From NCBI RefSeq assembly GCF_035621135.1, contig NZ_CP141728.1, positions 2,790,001 through 2,854,000 of the forward strand: DNA of 64,000 bases, in the 5' to 3' direction. Position 1 is the stretch's first letter, and every line of letters starts with the position of its first letter. Shown here piece by piece: positions 18,018-26,380 of the stretch. Source of the DNA: Sinanaerobacter sp. ZZT-01 (GTDB taxonomy: Bacteria; Bacillota; Clostridia; Peptostreptococcales; Anaerovoracaceae). A program made the translations under genes and the position numbers. A model generated the notes under the pieces. The model was not told the origin of the DNA and ran no database searches. It saw only the letters and a list, made by a program, of their open reading frames with translations.

Positions 18018-18050
18018 CCACCCACATAGACTATAGTGGGTGGTTTTTTT
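18018..18050 (+). terminator. Terminator after the sensor kinase
   Basis: Stem CCACCCAC / GTGGGTGG ends in eight T. The T tract overlaps the proposed TTG start of the next small gene. Confidence 0.8.
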
Positions 18051-18219
18051 GAGAAAAATAAGGAGAAGTAAAAATAGAACCAGGTTCCTCGGCATTATAT
18101 TGGCTATAATCGGTGCTATGATTATAGTGAGAATCATACCACTTGGTGTATGGTATGCGCTGCTTGTTCTTATGATCACAGCGTTAATCTTATTAATTTT
18201 TGGAGGAATGAATGGTTAG
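18049..18219 (+). CDS. Small two-span membrane protein (56 aa)
   Basis: A 56-codon frame from a TTG at 18049 encodes a basic N-terminus (RKIRRSKNRTR) and two hydrophobic stretches (FLGIILAIIGAMIIVRIIP and WYALLVLMITALILLIF). The start is awkward because it overlaps the terminator T tract; GGGTGG of the stem could double as ribosome binding site. The composition strongly suggests a real small membrane protein, but no family is recognised. Confidence 0.55.
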   Translation: MRKIRRSKNRTRFLGIILAIIGAMIIVRIIPLGVWYALLVLMITALILLIFGGMNG

Positions 18220-18239
18220 GCATAAGAAGGGACAGTATT

Positions 18240-18440
18240 ATGGGAAATTACACGGGAAATCATAATTGTAATTGCAAAAAGAAGTATTATAGAAGATCAG
18301 GTGAAATTGAGCTGTTTGGTCTGATCTTATTGATTATTGGGGTTGTTACAATTTGTGCATTTTTATTGCCTTCTAAAATATGGTTACTTATTATGGGATT
18401 TATCATGATTTTCTGCGGTTATAAACTATTTCGGTGTTAA
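18240..18440 (+). CDS. Small two-span membrane protein (66 aa)
   Basis: The ATG at 18240 is preceded by AGAAGGGAC. The product begins MGNYTGNHNCNCKKKYYRR, a Cys/Asn/Lys-rich head, and then has two membrane segments (IELFGLILLIIGVVTICAFLL and IWLLIMGFIMIFCGYKLF). Function unknown. A longer frame from 18150 has no ribosome binding site. It is 20 bases after the previous small membrane gene and probably cotranscribed. Confidence 0.65.
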   Translation: MGNYTGNHNCNCKKKYYRRSGEIELFGLILLIIGVVTICAFLLPSKIWLLIMGFIMIFCGYKLFRC

Positions 18441-18570
18441 TTACGTGAGAGAAGAGAACAAAAGATAAAGATTTGGTGAAAAGACATGTTTTTTCCCAAT
18501 TCTATTGGACAGGCAGAGATGCAAGCGATATAATGAAAAGGAATTATTAAAAAAGGAGGTCACAAAATTG

Positions 18571-18840
18571 ATGAGTGACGGCATTTATTTATTTTTACAA
18601 AATGTACAGATTGCTACGATGATTGTATCGTTTGTCAGCATCTTACTATGTATAGTTGCCTTGGTTTTTTTCATAATTATGATGTTTTATGGAATTAAGG
18701 TTGCTAAGATTTATATCAAAGCGCATGGAAGTGACAAGAAGGAAACAGTTATTCCAGTTTCGGAATCGGAATCCATTGCAAATAAGGATGAGAAAATGGA
18801 AAACAATACAACAGAATCTTTAGAAGAAAAAGAAAAGTAG
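18571..18840 (+). CDS. Single-span membrane protein, unknown (89 aa)
   Basis: AAAAGGAGGT lies upstream of a TTG-ATG pair at 18568/18571; I use the ATG. The protein has one long membrane segment (about residues 16-48, MIVSFVSILLCIVALVFF), then a charged, acidic cytoplasmic tail rich in Glu and Ser. No family recognised. The terminator at 18836 closes this small-protein group. Confidence 0.7.
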   Translation: MSDGIYLFLQNVQIATMIVSFVSILLCIVALVFFIIMMFYGIKVAKIYIKAHGSDKKETVIPVSESESIANKDEKMENNTTESLEEKEK

Positions 18841-18857
18841 GCTATGCCTACTTTTTC
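18836..18857 (+). terminator. Short terminator
   Basis: Stem AGTAGGC / GCCTACT with a three-base loop is followed by five T and overlaps the stop codon of the preceding gene. Confidence 0.65.
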
Positions 18858-18914
18858 TATATATGAGGAATATTTTTTATGTTTTTTTAAAATCTGCATA
18901 AAATAAGAATGCAA

Positions 18915-18940
18915 GTAAAAAAACCTGCGATGTGCAGGTT
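18915..18940 (-). terminator. Terminator of rpmB
   Basis: On the minus strand AACCTGC / GCAGGTT closes a small loop and runs into seven T, about 18 bases after the rpmB stop. Confidence 0.8.
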
Positions 18941-18957
18941 TAATTGTGATTTCATTT

Positions 18958-19149
18958 TTAAATGGCTCTTGTAATTTTGTTCGATCTGATGCATCTTGTA
19001 CATACGTTTTTACGAGTAACCGTACCGTTTTCATTCACTTTTACTGTTTGAATGTTTGCGTTCCATTTTCTTCTTGTATGTCTATTGGAGTGGGACACGT
19101 TATTACCGGAAACTTGACCCTTACCACATATTTCGCATTTTCTTGACAT
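18958..19149 (-). CDS. rpmB: 50S ribosomal protein L28
   Basis: The 63-residue protein reads [20 protein letters not shown], then [17 protein letters not shown] and [10 protein letters not shown], the full L28 pattern with a zinc-ribbon-type Cys pair at each end. GGAGG lies eight bases before the ATG at 19149. As in Bacillus it is divergent from yloU. Confidence 0.96.
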   Translation of the reverse strand: MSRKCEICGKGQVSGNNVSHSNRHTRRKWNANIQTVKVNENGTVTRKNVCTRCIRSNKITRAI

Positions 19150-19339
19150 CTGCTGCACCTCCTTCTTTCATCCCAGTGGGACGTAAGTTTTTCTTATCAA
19201 ATGCTTAAAGCAATTAATTTACGCATCGAACAAATGTCATTATAGCATACAAATTTCCAACTGTAAAATACTTTTTTTTAAAATAGACCATATACACAAA
19301 AAAAATATGTTAAAATAAGAAAAATAGGAGGGCGAAACT

Positions 19340-19735
19340 GTGTTATATAAGATTCAGACAGAGAATGGAACGATAACGCTCTTTAAAGAAGCGGTTGCTG
19401 CAATTATAATAAGAGTTATGGAAACATTTGCAGGAAAAGTATTGATTGCAAATCAAAAAGGCAAAATATACCATTTTATTGCACGCGTTAGCGGAAAAGA
19501 AGATGGCGGAACCATTGAGATCGTAAATGGAAAAAAAGGATTTGATATTCGTATTTATGTATTAATTCGGTTCGGAAGCAGCATAAATAAGACAACAGAG
19601 TTAATTATTGAACAAATTAAAAATGAAGTAGAAAAAGGGACAGGCGTTCCTGTGAACAGTGTCTCAGTCGTGATTACAGGAGTTTTCTCAAAACAAATTG
19701 CACGGCGAAATATAGAAATAAAGAAAGAAACGTGA
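19340..19735 (+). CDS. yloU: Asp23/Gls24 (DUF322) family protein YloU
   Basis: The 131-residue product fits the Asp23/Gls24 family: N-terminal beta segment, then VNGKKGFDIRIYVLIRFGSSI and an amphipathic helix (INKTTELIIEQIKNEVEKGTG) followed by VNSVSVVITGVF. Members are cytoplasmic or membrane-associated and relate to envelope stress. The start is GTG at 19340 with AGGAGGG upstream. It is divergent from rpmB and directly precedes recG. In Bacillus fakA (yloV) lies between; it is missing here. Confidence 0.87.
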   Translation: MLYKIQTENGTITLFKEAVAAIIIRVMETFAGKVLIANQKGKIYHFIARVSGKEDGGTIEIVNGKKGFDIRIYVLIRFGSSINKTTELIIEQIKNEVEKGTGVPVNSVSVVITGVFSKQIARRNIEIKKET

Positions 19736-19743
19736 GGCTTTTC

Positions 19744-21786
19744 ATGGAATTGCAAAGTGAAATTAAGAATTTGAAAGGAATCGGACCGAAAAAACAAGCG
19801 GCTTTAAAAAAAATAGGTGTTTCATCTATTGAAGATTTATTGTTTTTGTATCCGAGAGATTATGAAGACCGAAGAAACTTGAAAAGTATAGATTTATTAA
19901 AAGAAGGGGAAAATGCAGTTATATGTGCAAAGATACAGTTAATAATTAAAAGCAGAAAAAATTTTGGAAAAAAACAAATACTTCGCATTTTGGTGGAAGA
20001 TTCTACTGGAGCGATTGAAATTGTATTTTTTCAAATGACATATTTAGAAAAGACTCTGATGAGAGATCAAGAATATATTTTTTTCGGAAAAATAGCTTCT
20101 CGAAATGGACGCTTGCAAATGATCCAACCGGATTTTCATATCTTTGAGGGAAAGACGGAGAATCAGATCTTACCAATTTATCCGCTTACCTTGGGATTGA
20201 CACAAAAGGAATTGCGCAAATGGCAAGCCGCAATAAAACCATTTATTGCACAATTAAATGAGTTTTTACCAGAGGAAATAATCAAAAAAAATAGACTTTG
20301 CAGTTTTACATATGCAATGATGAATATTCATTTTCCGCAGTCACCGCAAAAACTAAAAGAAGCGAAATTCCGCCTTGTTTTTAATGAATTGTTTTTACTA
20401 CAAACGGGTTTGATGCTGACAAAAAATTGTTTGACTATGCAGCAGAAGGGCATTTCTTTTTCAGATCAGATCAATGTTTTAGATTTTATAAGAAGCTTTC
20501 CTTATTCTTTAACAAAAGCACAGCTGCGAGTAATCTCTGAAATAAATAAAGATATGGAATCAAGCCATGTAATGAATCGTCTTGTACAGGGAGATGTTGG
20601 TTCTGGTAAAACTGCCGTTGCTGCCGTTTCTATTTTTAAAGCCGTAAAAAGCGGATTTCAGGTTGCGATGATGGCACCGACTGAACTCTTGGCAAAACAA
20701 CATTATGAGGGCTTAAAAGAACAATTTAATGCGTTTAACGTGAAAGTTGGCTTCTTGTCAGGAAGCCTCACAGAAAAACAAAAAAAACAGGTTCTTTTTG
20801 AGCTAGAGCAAGGAAACATCCAACTTCTTATTGGTACACATGCTCTCATTCAAAAAAGAGTAGTTTTTAAAAATTTAGGCTTGGTTATTACTGATGAACA
20901 GCATCGGTTTGGTGTGAATCAAAGAACTTTATTAACGGAAAAAGGACAGCATCCGGATGTTTTGGTCATGACAGCGACTCCGATACCCCGCACATTGGCA
21001 ATTATTTTATATGGAGATTTAGATTATTCTGTAATTGACGAAATGCCACCCGGAAGAAAATCCATTGAAACAAAAGCATTATCTCCTATGCAGAGGGAGC
21101 AAGCCTATGCCTTTTTAATAGCAGAGGTAAAGCAAGGACGGCAGGCTTATGTAGTAGCCCCCTTGATTGAAGAATCAGAAACCATGGAATGTCAATCTGC
21201 CGTTTCTGCTTTTGAAGAATTTCAGATAAAATATCCTCAAATTCGTGCAGGACTACTTTATGGAACAATGAAACAATCGGAAAAAGATAAAATCATGCAA
21301 GCTTTTTATGAGCGCGAACTAGATATTTTATTTGCAACGGTTGTAATTGAGGTTGGCATCAATGTACCGAATGCAACGGTTATGCTGATTGAAAATGCAG
21401 AACGTTTTGGACTAGCTCAGCTTCATCAATTGCGTGGACGAGTTGGGCGAGGCACCGAACGATCCTACTGTCTATTAATTGCTGATCAAAAAAATGAATT
21501 GGCAAAAGAGCGGGCAAAAATTATGGCACAAAGTAATGATGGCTTTTTTATTGCAGAAAAAGATTTAAAGCTGCGTGGACCGGGTGAATTTTTTGGTATG
21601 CGCCAACATGGAATACCCGAATTAAAAATTGCTGATTTAGGGAAACATATTAGAATATTGGAAACGGTAAAAAAAGAATCAATTTCTATTTTGGAATGTG
21701 ATCCGTTTTTAAAGGAACCTGACCATGCTCTTTTGCGTATGAAAATTGAAAAAATGTTTGAAAACGTTGAAAATATAGGAATTTGA
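19744..21786 (+). CDS. recG: ATP-dependent DNA helicase RecG
   Basis: The 680-residue protein has the N-terminal wedge (IGPKKQAALKKIGVSSIEDLLFLYPRDYEDR, OB fold to about residue 160), helicase motif I with Lys289 in GDVGSGKTAVA, a DEQH box near residue 384, motif III TATPIPRTL, and motif VI HQLRGRVGRG, plus the RecG-specific C-terminal FGMRQHGIPELK. RecG reverses stalled replication forks and moves Holliday junctions. The ATG at 19744 is preceded by GTGAGG. It overlaps nothing and follows yloU by eight bases. Confidence 0.97.
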   Translation: MELQSEIKNLKGIGPKKQAALKKIGVSSIEDLLFLYPRDYEDRRNLKSIDLLKEGENAVICAKIQLIIKSRKNFGKKQILRILVEDSTGAIEIVFFQMTYLEKTLMRDQEYIFFGKIASRNGRLQMIQPDFHIFEGKTENQILPIYPLTLGLTQKELRKWQAAIKPFIAQLNEFLPEEIIKKNRLCSFTYAMMNIHFPQSPQKLKEAKFRLVFNELFLLQTGLMLTKNCLTMQQKGISFSDQINVLDFIRSFPYSLTKAQLRVISEINKDMESSHVMNRLVQGDVGSGKTAVAAVSIFKAVKSGFQVAMMAPTELLAKQHYEGLKEQFNAFNVKVGFLSGSLTEKQKKQVLFELEQGNIQLLIGTHALIQKRVVFKNLGLVITDEQHRFGVNQRTLLTEKGQHPDVLVMTATPIPRTLAIILYGDLDYSVIDEMPPGRKSIETKALSPMQREQAYAFLIAEVKQGRQAYVVAPLIEESETMECQSAVSAFEEFQIKYPQIRAGLLYGTMKQSEKDKIMQAFYERELDILFATVVIEVGINVPNATVMLIENAERFGLAQLHQLRGRVGRGTERSYCLLIADQKNELAKERAKIMAQSNDGFFIAEKDLKLRGPGEFFGMRQHGIPELKIADLGKHIRILETVKKESISILECDPFLKEPDHALLRMKIEKMFENVENIGI

Positions 21787-21807
21787 GCAATGTTCCAAAA
21801 CTAGCCA

Positions 21808-21835
21808 GTATAAGAAATTATTACATTACATACTT
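21808..21835 (+). promoter_or_regulatory. Possible forespore (sigma-G-type) promoter of the SASP gene
   Basis: GTATA (21808-21812) fits the -35 form GHATR, and CATACTT (21829-21835) fits CATAHTA at six of seven, with 16 spacer bases. The gene class makes a sigma-G promoter likely. Confidence 0.4.
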
Positions 21836-21881
21836 TCATCTTCTGGGGATAACATAATAACGTAACAGGAGGTGATTACAA

Positions 21882-22082
21882 ATGACATTACAGAGCAAAA
21901 TGAACGTCAATGCAAAACCGGCATTAGACAACATGAAGACTGAAGTAGCTAACGAATTAGGTCTTGCAAACTACAACACTATGGATAAGGGTAACTTAAC
22001 TGCAAGACAGAACGGCTATGTAGGCGGCTATATGACTAAGAAGTTAGTTGAAATGGCTGAACAACAGATGTCAGGAAAATAA
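21882..22082 (+). CDS. Alpha/beta-type small acid-soluble spore protein
   Basis: The 66-residue protein has the SASP signatures: ALDNMKTEVANELGL, which includes the EVANELG GPR-protease region, and GNLTARQNGYVGGYMTKKLV. These proteins coat DNA in the forespore and protect it from UV and heat; GPR degrades them at germination. AGGAGG lies before the ATG. Its own terminator follows, so it is a monocistronic spore gene set between recG and rsmD. Confidence 0.96.
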   Translation: MTLQSKMNVNAKPALDNMKTEVANELGLANYNTMDKGNLTARQNGYVGGYMTKKLVEMAEQQMSGK

Positions 22083-22100
22083 AACAATTTTTTTTCAAAA

Positions 22101-22150
22101 AAATAAATATCCAGCAGTATGAACTGCTGGATATTTATTTGCTTTTTTTT
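22101..22150 (+). terminator. Strong terminator of the SASP gene
   Basis: A 17-base perfect stem (AAATAAATATCCAGCAG and its complement at 22124-22140) with a six-base loop is followed by eight T. Confidence 0.92.
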
Positions 22151-22189
22151 GCAGATATGCTAAAATAATAGAAAGAAGGGAGCGATTTT

Positions 22190-22747
22190 TTGCGCATTAT
22201 TTCAGGTAGATTAAAAGGTCGGCGATTATACACGCCGTTAAATCGGCAAATTCGACCGACATCAGATAAAGTAAAAGAGGCAATCTTTAGCATGATTGCT
22301 GGATACATTGGAGAAGGTATTATTGCAGCAGATGTTTTTTCGGGGACTGGAAACTTAGGCTTAGAGGCGATCAGCCGGGGAGCAGAGTTAGTTTATTTCG
22401 GAGATCGTTCAAGAGAAAGTCTTGCATTAACTCGGCAGAATATTTCTTATTGTAAGGTTGAAGAGCAATCCGTGGTATTGCCTGGCGATTATAAACAGGT
22501 GCTTGACCGTATTTCAAATAAAATAGATGTCTTTTTTTTAGATCCGCCTTATCAGGATGGTGTTCTTGTGGATTGTATGCAAACGATTTTTGATTTGGAT
22601 TTATTAGAGAGGGATGGAGTAATTGTTGCAGAGCATGATTCCAAGGAAAAATTACCGGATTCGTTAGCTGGTTTTCGTATTTTAAAACAAAAGGAATATG
22701 GGAACATCGCCATTACGATTTATGTCGCACAGGAGGATATTGAATGA
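22190..22747 (+). CDS. rsmD: 16S rRNA (guanine-966-N2) methyltransferase RsmD
   Basis: The product opens RIISGRLKGRRL, the family N-terminus, which fixes the TTG at 22190 as start (AGAAGGGAG upstream). It then has DVFSGTGNLGLEAISRGA, the SAM-binding loop, and FFLDPPYQDG, the NPPY-type catalytic motif. It methylates G966 in the small subunit head. The last four bases overlap the start of coaD, a conserved rsmD-coaD pair. Confidence 0.95.
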   Translation: MRIISGRLKGRRLYTPLNRQIRPTSDKVKEAIFSMIAGYIGEGIIAADVFSGTGNLGLEAISRGAELVYFGDRSRESLALTRQNISYCKVEEQSVVLPGDYKQVLDRISNKIDVFFLDPPYQDGVLVDCMQTIFDLDLLERDGVIVAEHDSKEKLPDSLAGFRILKQKEYGNIAITIYVAQEDIE

Positions 22748-23247
22748 AGCGAGTTTTATACACCGGCTCTTTTGATCCGATTACGAACGGGCATTTAGAC
22801 CTTATTAATCGTGCATCAAAGCTTTGCGACGAGCTAGTGGTAGGCGTCATTGAGAACAAATCTAAAATACCTTTTTTCACGATAGAAGAGCGAGTGGGTA
22901 TGATCAAAAAGGCGACAAGCCATCTAAAAAATGTAAACGTGGATAGCTTCTGTGGACTTTTAGCTGACTATGTAAATATGCATGAAATTTCAGCCGTGGT
23001 GAGGGGACTTCGTGCCACTATGGATTTCGAATATGAAATTCAAATGGCGCAGATGAATGCCCGGCTCTTTAAAAAAGATGTTGAGACCATTTTTTTAATG
23101 ACTAGCCCGGACTATTCCTTTATTAGTTCCAGTATGATAAAAGAAGTCTTTTCTTTAAAGGGGAACATTAAGGGTCTGGTTCCGGATGTAATTTTAGAGT
23201 GTATGGAAAAAAAATTGGCAGATAAAACGGGAGGGATTGGAAAATGA
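22744..23247 (+). CDS. coaD: Phosphopantetheine adenylyltransferase
   Basis: GSFDPITNGHLDLI near the N-terminus carries the nucleotidyltransferase GxxxxxHxxH-type motif (TNGHLD). Then come VVRGLRATMDFEYEIQMA and DYSFISSSMIKEV, the ISSTxxR-like signature. It makes dephospho-CoA in CoA synthesis. The length of 167 is usual. AGGAGG lies six bases before the ATG, and the gene overlaps rsmD and the next gene by four bases each. Confidence 0.97.
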   Translation: MKRVLYTGSFDPITNGHLDLINRASKLCDELVVGVIENKSKIPFFTIEERVGMIKKATSHLKNVNVDSFCGLLADYVNMHEISAVVRGLRATMDFEYEIQMAQMNARLFKKDVETIFLMTSPDYSFISSSMIKEVFSLKGNIKGLVPDVILECMEKKLADKTGGIGK

Positions 23248-23777
23248 AGGTATTAGAATTATTGGAGGAGATTGAAGAAATTGTAGATACAAGCTCTGGA
23301 TTTCCTTTGACAGGAAAAATCTTGGTGGATGCCGAAGAAATATTGGAAATTGTAAAAGAAATCCGCATTGAACTTCCCGATGAAATTCAACAAGCGCAAT
23401 GGATTAAAGATGAAAGGCAGCGCATTTTAGATGAAGCGAAGGGGGAAGCGGAGACGATACTGAAGGATGCTAAAATGCAAGCAGAGTCTTTGATTGAAAA
23501 CGATGATATTACCTCAAAAGCAAAAGTACGTGCGGATGAGATTATGTCAGTCGCAAGTGCAAATGCGATCAATTTAAAAATGAGTACGTTTGATTATATT
23601 GACAGCATCTTATACAATTTTCAAGATAAGATGGAGCAGATGAATGCAATCTATTTTACGGATATGTTTAATAATCTGCAAAATACATTTGATCAAATTA
23701 ATGGAACGATTTCTTCAAACCGAAATGAAATTAAGGATATGATTTATCGTACACAAATGGAAAGCGAAGAATCTTAA
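23244..23777 (+). CDS. Coiled-coil protein of unknown function
   Basis: The 177-residue product is mostly helical. Residues 60-100 have a heptad-like, Ala/Glu/Lys-rich stretch (RQRILDEAKGEAETILKDAK) as seen in ATP synthase b/E subunits and DivIVA-like proteins, but no membrane segment is present. Genes like this often follow coaD in clostridia and are annotated only as ATPase-like. It overlaps coaD by four bases, so translation is coupled. Confidence 0.8.
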   Translation: MKVLELLEEIEEIVDTSSGFPLTGKILVDAEEILEIVKEIRIELPDEIQQAQWIKDERQRILDEAKGEAETILKDAKMQAESLIENDDITSKAKVRADEIMSVASANAINLKMSTFDYIDSILYNFQDKMEQMNAIYFTDMFNNLQNTFDQINGTISSNRNEIKDMIYRTQMESEES

Positions 23778-23783
23778 AATATA

Positions 23784-23812
23784 GCATATTCTACATAGAA
23801 AACGCATAGCTT
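23784..23812 (+). promoter_or_regulatory. Possible sigma-E-type promoter of ylbJ
   Basis: GCATATT (23784-23790) fits the sigma-E -35 form kmATATT exactly. CATAGCTT (23805-23812) partly fits the -10 form after 14 bases. Transcription would start close to 23818, so either a leaderless ATG at 23818 or the ATG at 23851 would be used. Confidence 0.35.
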
Positions 23813-23817
23813 TTGAT

Positions 23818-25011
23818 ATGAAAAGATATGTGTATTTAAAAAATTTAAGAATGAATTACATAGCGGCCGGCATCTTTTCAGGTGTCGGCTGTATTGCTAT
23901 GATGCTGTTTCCTGAAATTGCTTTGGAATCTGCCAGCAGGGGTATTTCTTTATGGGCCACCTCGGTTGTACCGGCACTGCTGCCATTTTTCATCTGTGCG
24001 GGTTTTATGGTGTCTCTTGGCGTGCCTAGAATCATTGGCCGATATTTTGAACCTTTGTTTCGAACTGTTTTTCATGTGCCGGGTCATGCTGCATTCGTAT
24101 TTCTAGTCAGTATTACTTCGGGATACCCGATGGGAGCAAAATTAATTTCAGATTTATATAGGGAAAAGCAGATTACGCAGCAAGATTCAGTTCGAATGCT
24201 CTCTTTTTGCAGCACCTCTGGGCCGTTATTTTTACTTGGGACGGTAGGAGTCTCCATGCTTCATTCCGCAGCGCTCGGTACAGTAATTGCCCTTTCCCAT
24301 TATATAGGTGCTATACTAAATGGAATTTTATTTTGCAATATTCCGCAGCGCTTTTCAATACATCATGGGTTGAATTCACGAACGGTTTCACAAAGCAGCC
24401 TGGGGAAGAACAGTTACCCTAATTTACTTGTTTGCTTTACAGAAGCTATTTTATCCGCACTTCGTACGCTGGGCATCATTTGCGGTTATTTAGTCTTATT
24501 CTGTTTATTAACGGATTTCATGCAATTTTGCGGATTGATTCAACTGTTTCCAAATCAAATAGGCAAAAGCTTATTTCGAGGTTTTTTTGAGATGACTGTA
24601 GGCTGTAACAGCATTGCTGCAGCTGAGGGGGTTTCTTCTGTTATCAAATGTGCGGTTGCTTCATTTTTAATTTCTTTTGGCGGGCTATCCATTATGGCAC
24701 AATCAATGAGTTTGTTAACTGGAACTGGAATTCGGATTTGGACTTATTTAAAATTGAAACTTTCTCATGGAATGATTTCAGCAATCCTTGCCTTGCTGAT
24801 GGCGCCGCATTGTATTAAGAGCACCCTTGATGTTGGCTTGTTTGCAGGAGCATTAACGGATGAGAATTTTAGCATTGCATATGGTTTGTTATTTTCGACT
24901 AAAATGGTTATAATGATGATACTGTTAATTTTACTATTGATTGGACTAAATGAATGGATTGTAAAGAAGGAGGAGACCTATGCGGATTCTGGGGATCATA
25001 GCAGAGTATAA
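23818..25011 (+). CDS. ylbJ: Sporulation integral membrane protein YlbJ
   Basis: The product has about eight hydrophobic segments and the YlbJ/nucleoside-transporter gate repeats: WATSVVPALLPFFICAGF, then ITSGYPMGAKLISDLY and the related second-half GGLSIMAQSMSLLTGTGI. In Bacillus ylbJ is made in the mother cell under sigma-E and is needed for heat-resistant spores. The start is uncertain: the ATG at 23818 lacks a good ribosome site and the ATG at 23851 is 11 codons in. It overlaps the tmcAL start by 32 bases. Confidence 0.9.
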   Translation: MKRYVYLKNLRMNYIAAGIFSGVGCIAMMLFPEIALESASRGISLWATSVVPALLPFFICAGFMVSLGVPRIIGRYFEPLFRTVFHVPGHAAFVFLVSITSGYPMGAKLISDLYREKQITQQDSVRMLSFCSTSGPLFLLGTVGVSMLHSAALGTVIALSHYIGAILNGILFCNIPQRFSIHHGLNSRTVSQSSLGKNSYPNLLVCFTEAILSALRTLGIICGYLVLFCLLTDFMQFCGLIQLFPNQIGKSLFRGFFEMTVGCNSIAAAEGVSSVIKCAVASFLISFGGLSIMAQSMSLLTGTGIRIWTYLKLKLSHGMISAILALLMAPHCIKSTLDVGLFAGALTDENFSIAYGLLFSTKMVIMMILLILLLIGLNEWIVKKEETYADSGDHSRV

Positions 25012-26203
25012 TCCCTTTCATAATGGGCATTTATATCATTTAAAAAGATCATCTGAGCGTATCGGTGCGGATTTTTGTGTCTGTGTGATGAGCGGAAATT
25101 TTATGCAGAGAGGAGAATTCTCTGATTGGAATAAGTGGGAGAGAGCAAAAATGGCCGTGGATAACGGCGTGGATTTAGTGCTGGAGCTCCCTTTTGTTTT
25201 TGCGTGCAATAATGCAGAAGAATTTGCTTATGGTGCCGTACGCTTATTAGATGGACTAGGATGCGTAACGGATTTTTCTTTCGGCAGTGAAAGCGGAGAT
25301 TTAGATGATTTAAAAAAGATTGCAGATTTTTTACTCAAAGAACCAGTGGAATATCGACAAGAAATAAATGCTTTATTAAAAACAGGGCTATCTTTTCCTG
25401 CGGCTAGGAGTAAAGCTTTGTGCGCATGTGGGATTGATCTAGAGGATGCTTTGCTTCAAAACTCAAATAACATTTTAGCGGTAGAGTACTTAAAACAGTG
25501 GATGATGATAGGACAAGCCATGCAGCCGTGGACAATAAAGAGGAAGGATAACGGATATAAAAGCTTGAATCTAGATGGAAATTTTGCGAGTGCTACTGCA
25601 ATTAGAAAAAAATGGAAACAAACATATCAGACAGATGGAATTGCAGATTTTCTGCCGAACGAAACATTAAATGTAATTCGTTTTGGCTCATCTCATACAG
25701 AACATAAGAAAAAACAATTGGATAAAATGCTTCTTTATAAACTGCACACAATGAGTAAGAGTGAATTAAGTGAAATTTATTCGATCACCGAAGGTCTGGA
25801 AAACCGAATGAAACAAGCCGTCTTACTTTCAAAGAACATGGATGAGTTAATTGCCCGTGTAAAAAGCAAGCGTTATACGGAGACAAGAATCAAAAGAATA
25901 CTTCTGCATGTTTTATTAAACTTTAAAAGATCGGATTATGAGAGGATAAAAAGAGAACAAATGATGTATGGAAGAGTTCTTGGATTTAATAAAAAAGGGG
26001 TGGAACTGCTGCATATTTTGAAAAAGACAAACTGTGCAGACTTTCCGATTTTTGCGAATTTAAAAAAACAAGAAGTTAGAACTTACCACTCTAACCTCTT
26101 GCTTCAATACGATATTTTAGCTTCTGATCTTTATAATTTGCTTTTTTATGATACGATTTACAGCAAATCCGACTTTGTAATGGCTCCATATTACAAGAAA
26201 TAG
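24980..26203 (+). CDS. tmcAL: tRNA(Met) cytidine acetate ligase (YlbM/TmcAL)
   Basis: The N-terminus reads GIIAEYNPFHNGHLYHL, the HxGH nucleotidyltransferase motif; CVMSGNFMQRGEF and DLVLELPFVFACNNAEEFA follow, then a second half with SATAIRK. The family makes acetyl-adenylate from acetate and ATP and puts N4-acetylcytidine at the wobble base of elongator tRNA-Met. AGGAGGAGACC precedes the ATG. The link to ylbJ is the same as in Bacillus (ylb region). The acetate substrate fits the ackA gene next door. Confidence 0.93.
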   Translation: MRILGIIAEYNPFHNGHLYHLKRSSERIGADFCVCVMSGNFMQRGEFSDWNKWERAKMAVDNGVDLVLELPFVFACNNAEEFAYGAVRLLDGLGCVTDFSFGSESGDLDDLKKIADFLLKEPVEYRQEINALLKTGLSFPAARSKALCACGIDLEDALLQNSNNILAVEYLKQWMMIGQAMQPWTIKRKDNGYKSLNLDGNFASATAIRKKWKQTYQTDGIADFLPNETLNVIRFGSSHTEHKKKQLDKMLLYKLHTMSKSELSEIYSITEGLENRMKQAVLLSKNMDELIARVKSKRYTETRIKRILLHVLLNFKRSDYERIKREQMMYGRVLGFNKKGVELLHILKKTNCADFPIFANLKKQEVRTYHSNLLLQYDILASDLYNLLFYDTIYSKSDFVMAPYYKK

Positions 26204-26300
26204 TGCAATTAGTGCCTTTCTATGAAAAAATACTGGATTTTTTATGAAAAATGGTCTATAATCTATAGGAGCAAATTGTTTTGAAAAAATCCTCAGTTTA

Positions 26301-26334
26301 AATGCCACATCGAAAGATGGGGCGTTCTGTTTTA
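26301..26334 (+). terminator. Terminator between tmcAL and ackA
   Basis: AATGCCACATC / GATGGGGCGTT pairs with one mismatch and one G-U around a GAAA loop, then a T-rich stretch. Confidence 0.5.
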
Positions 26335-26380
26335 TAGGGGATTGAGAATAATTTAACAATATAAAGGAGAGTATAATAAA

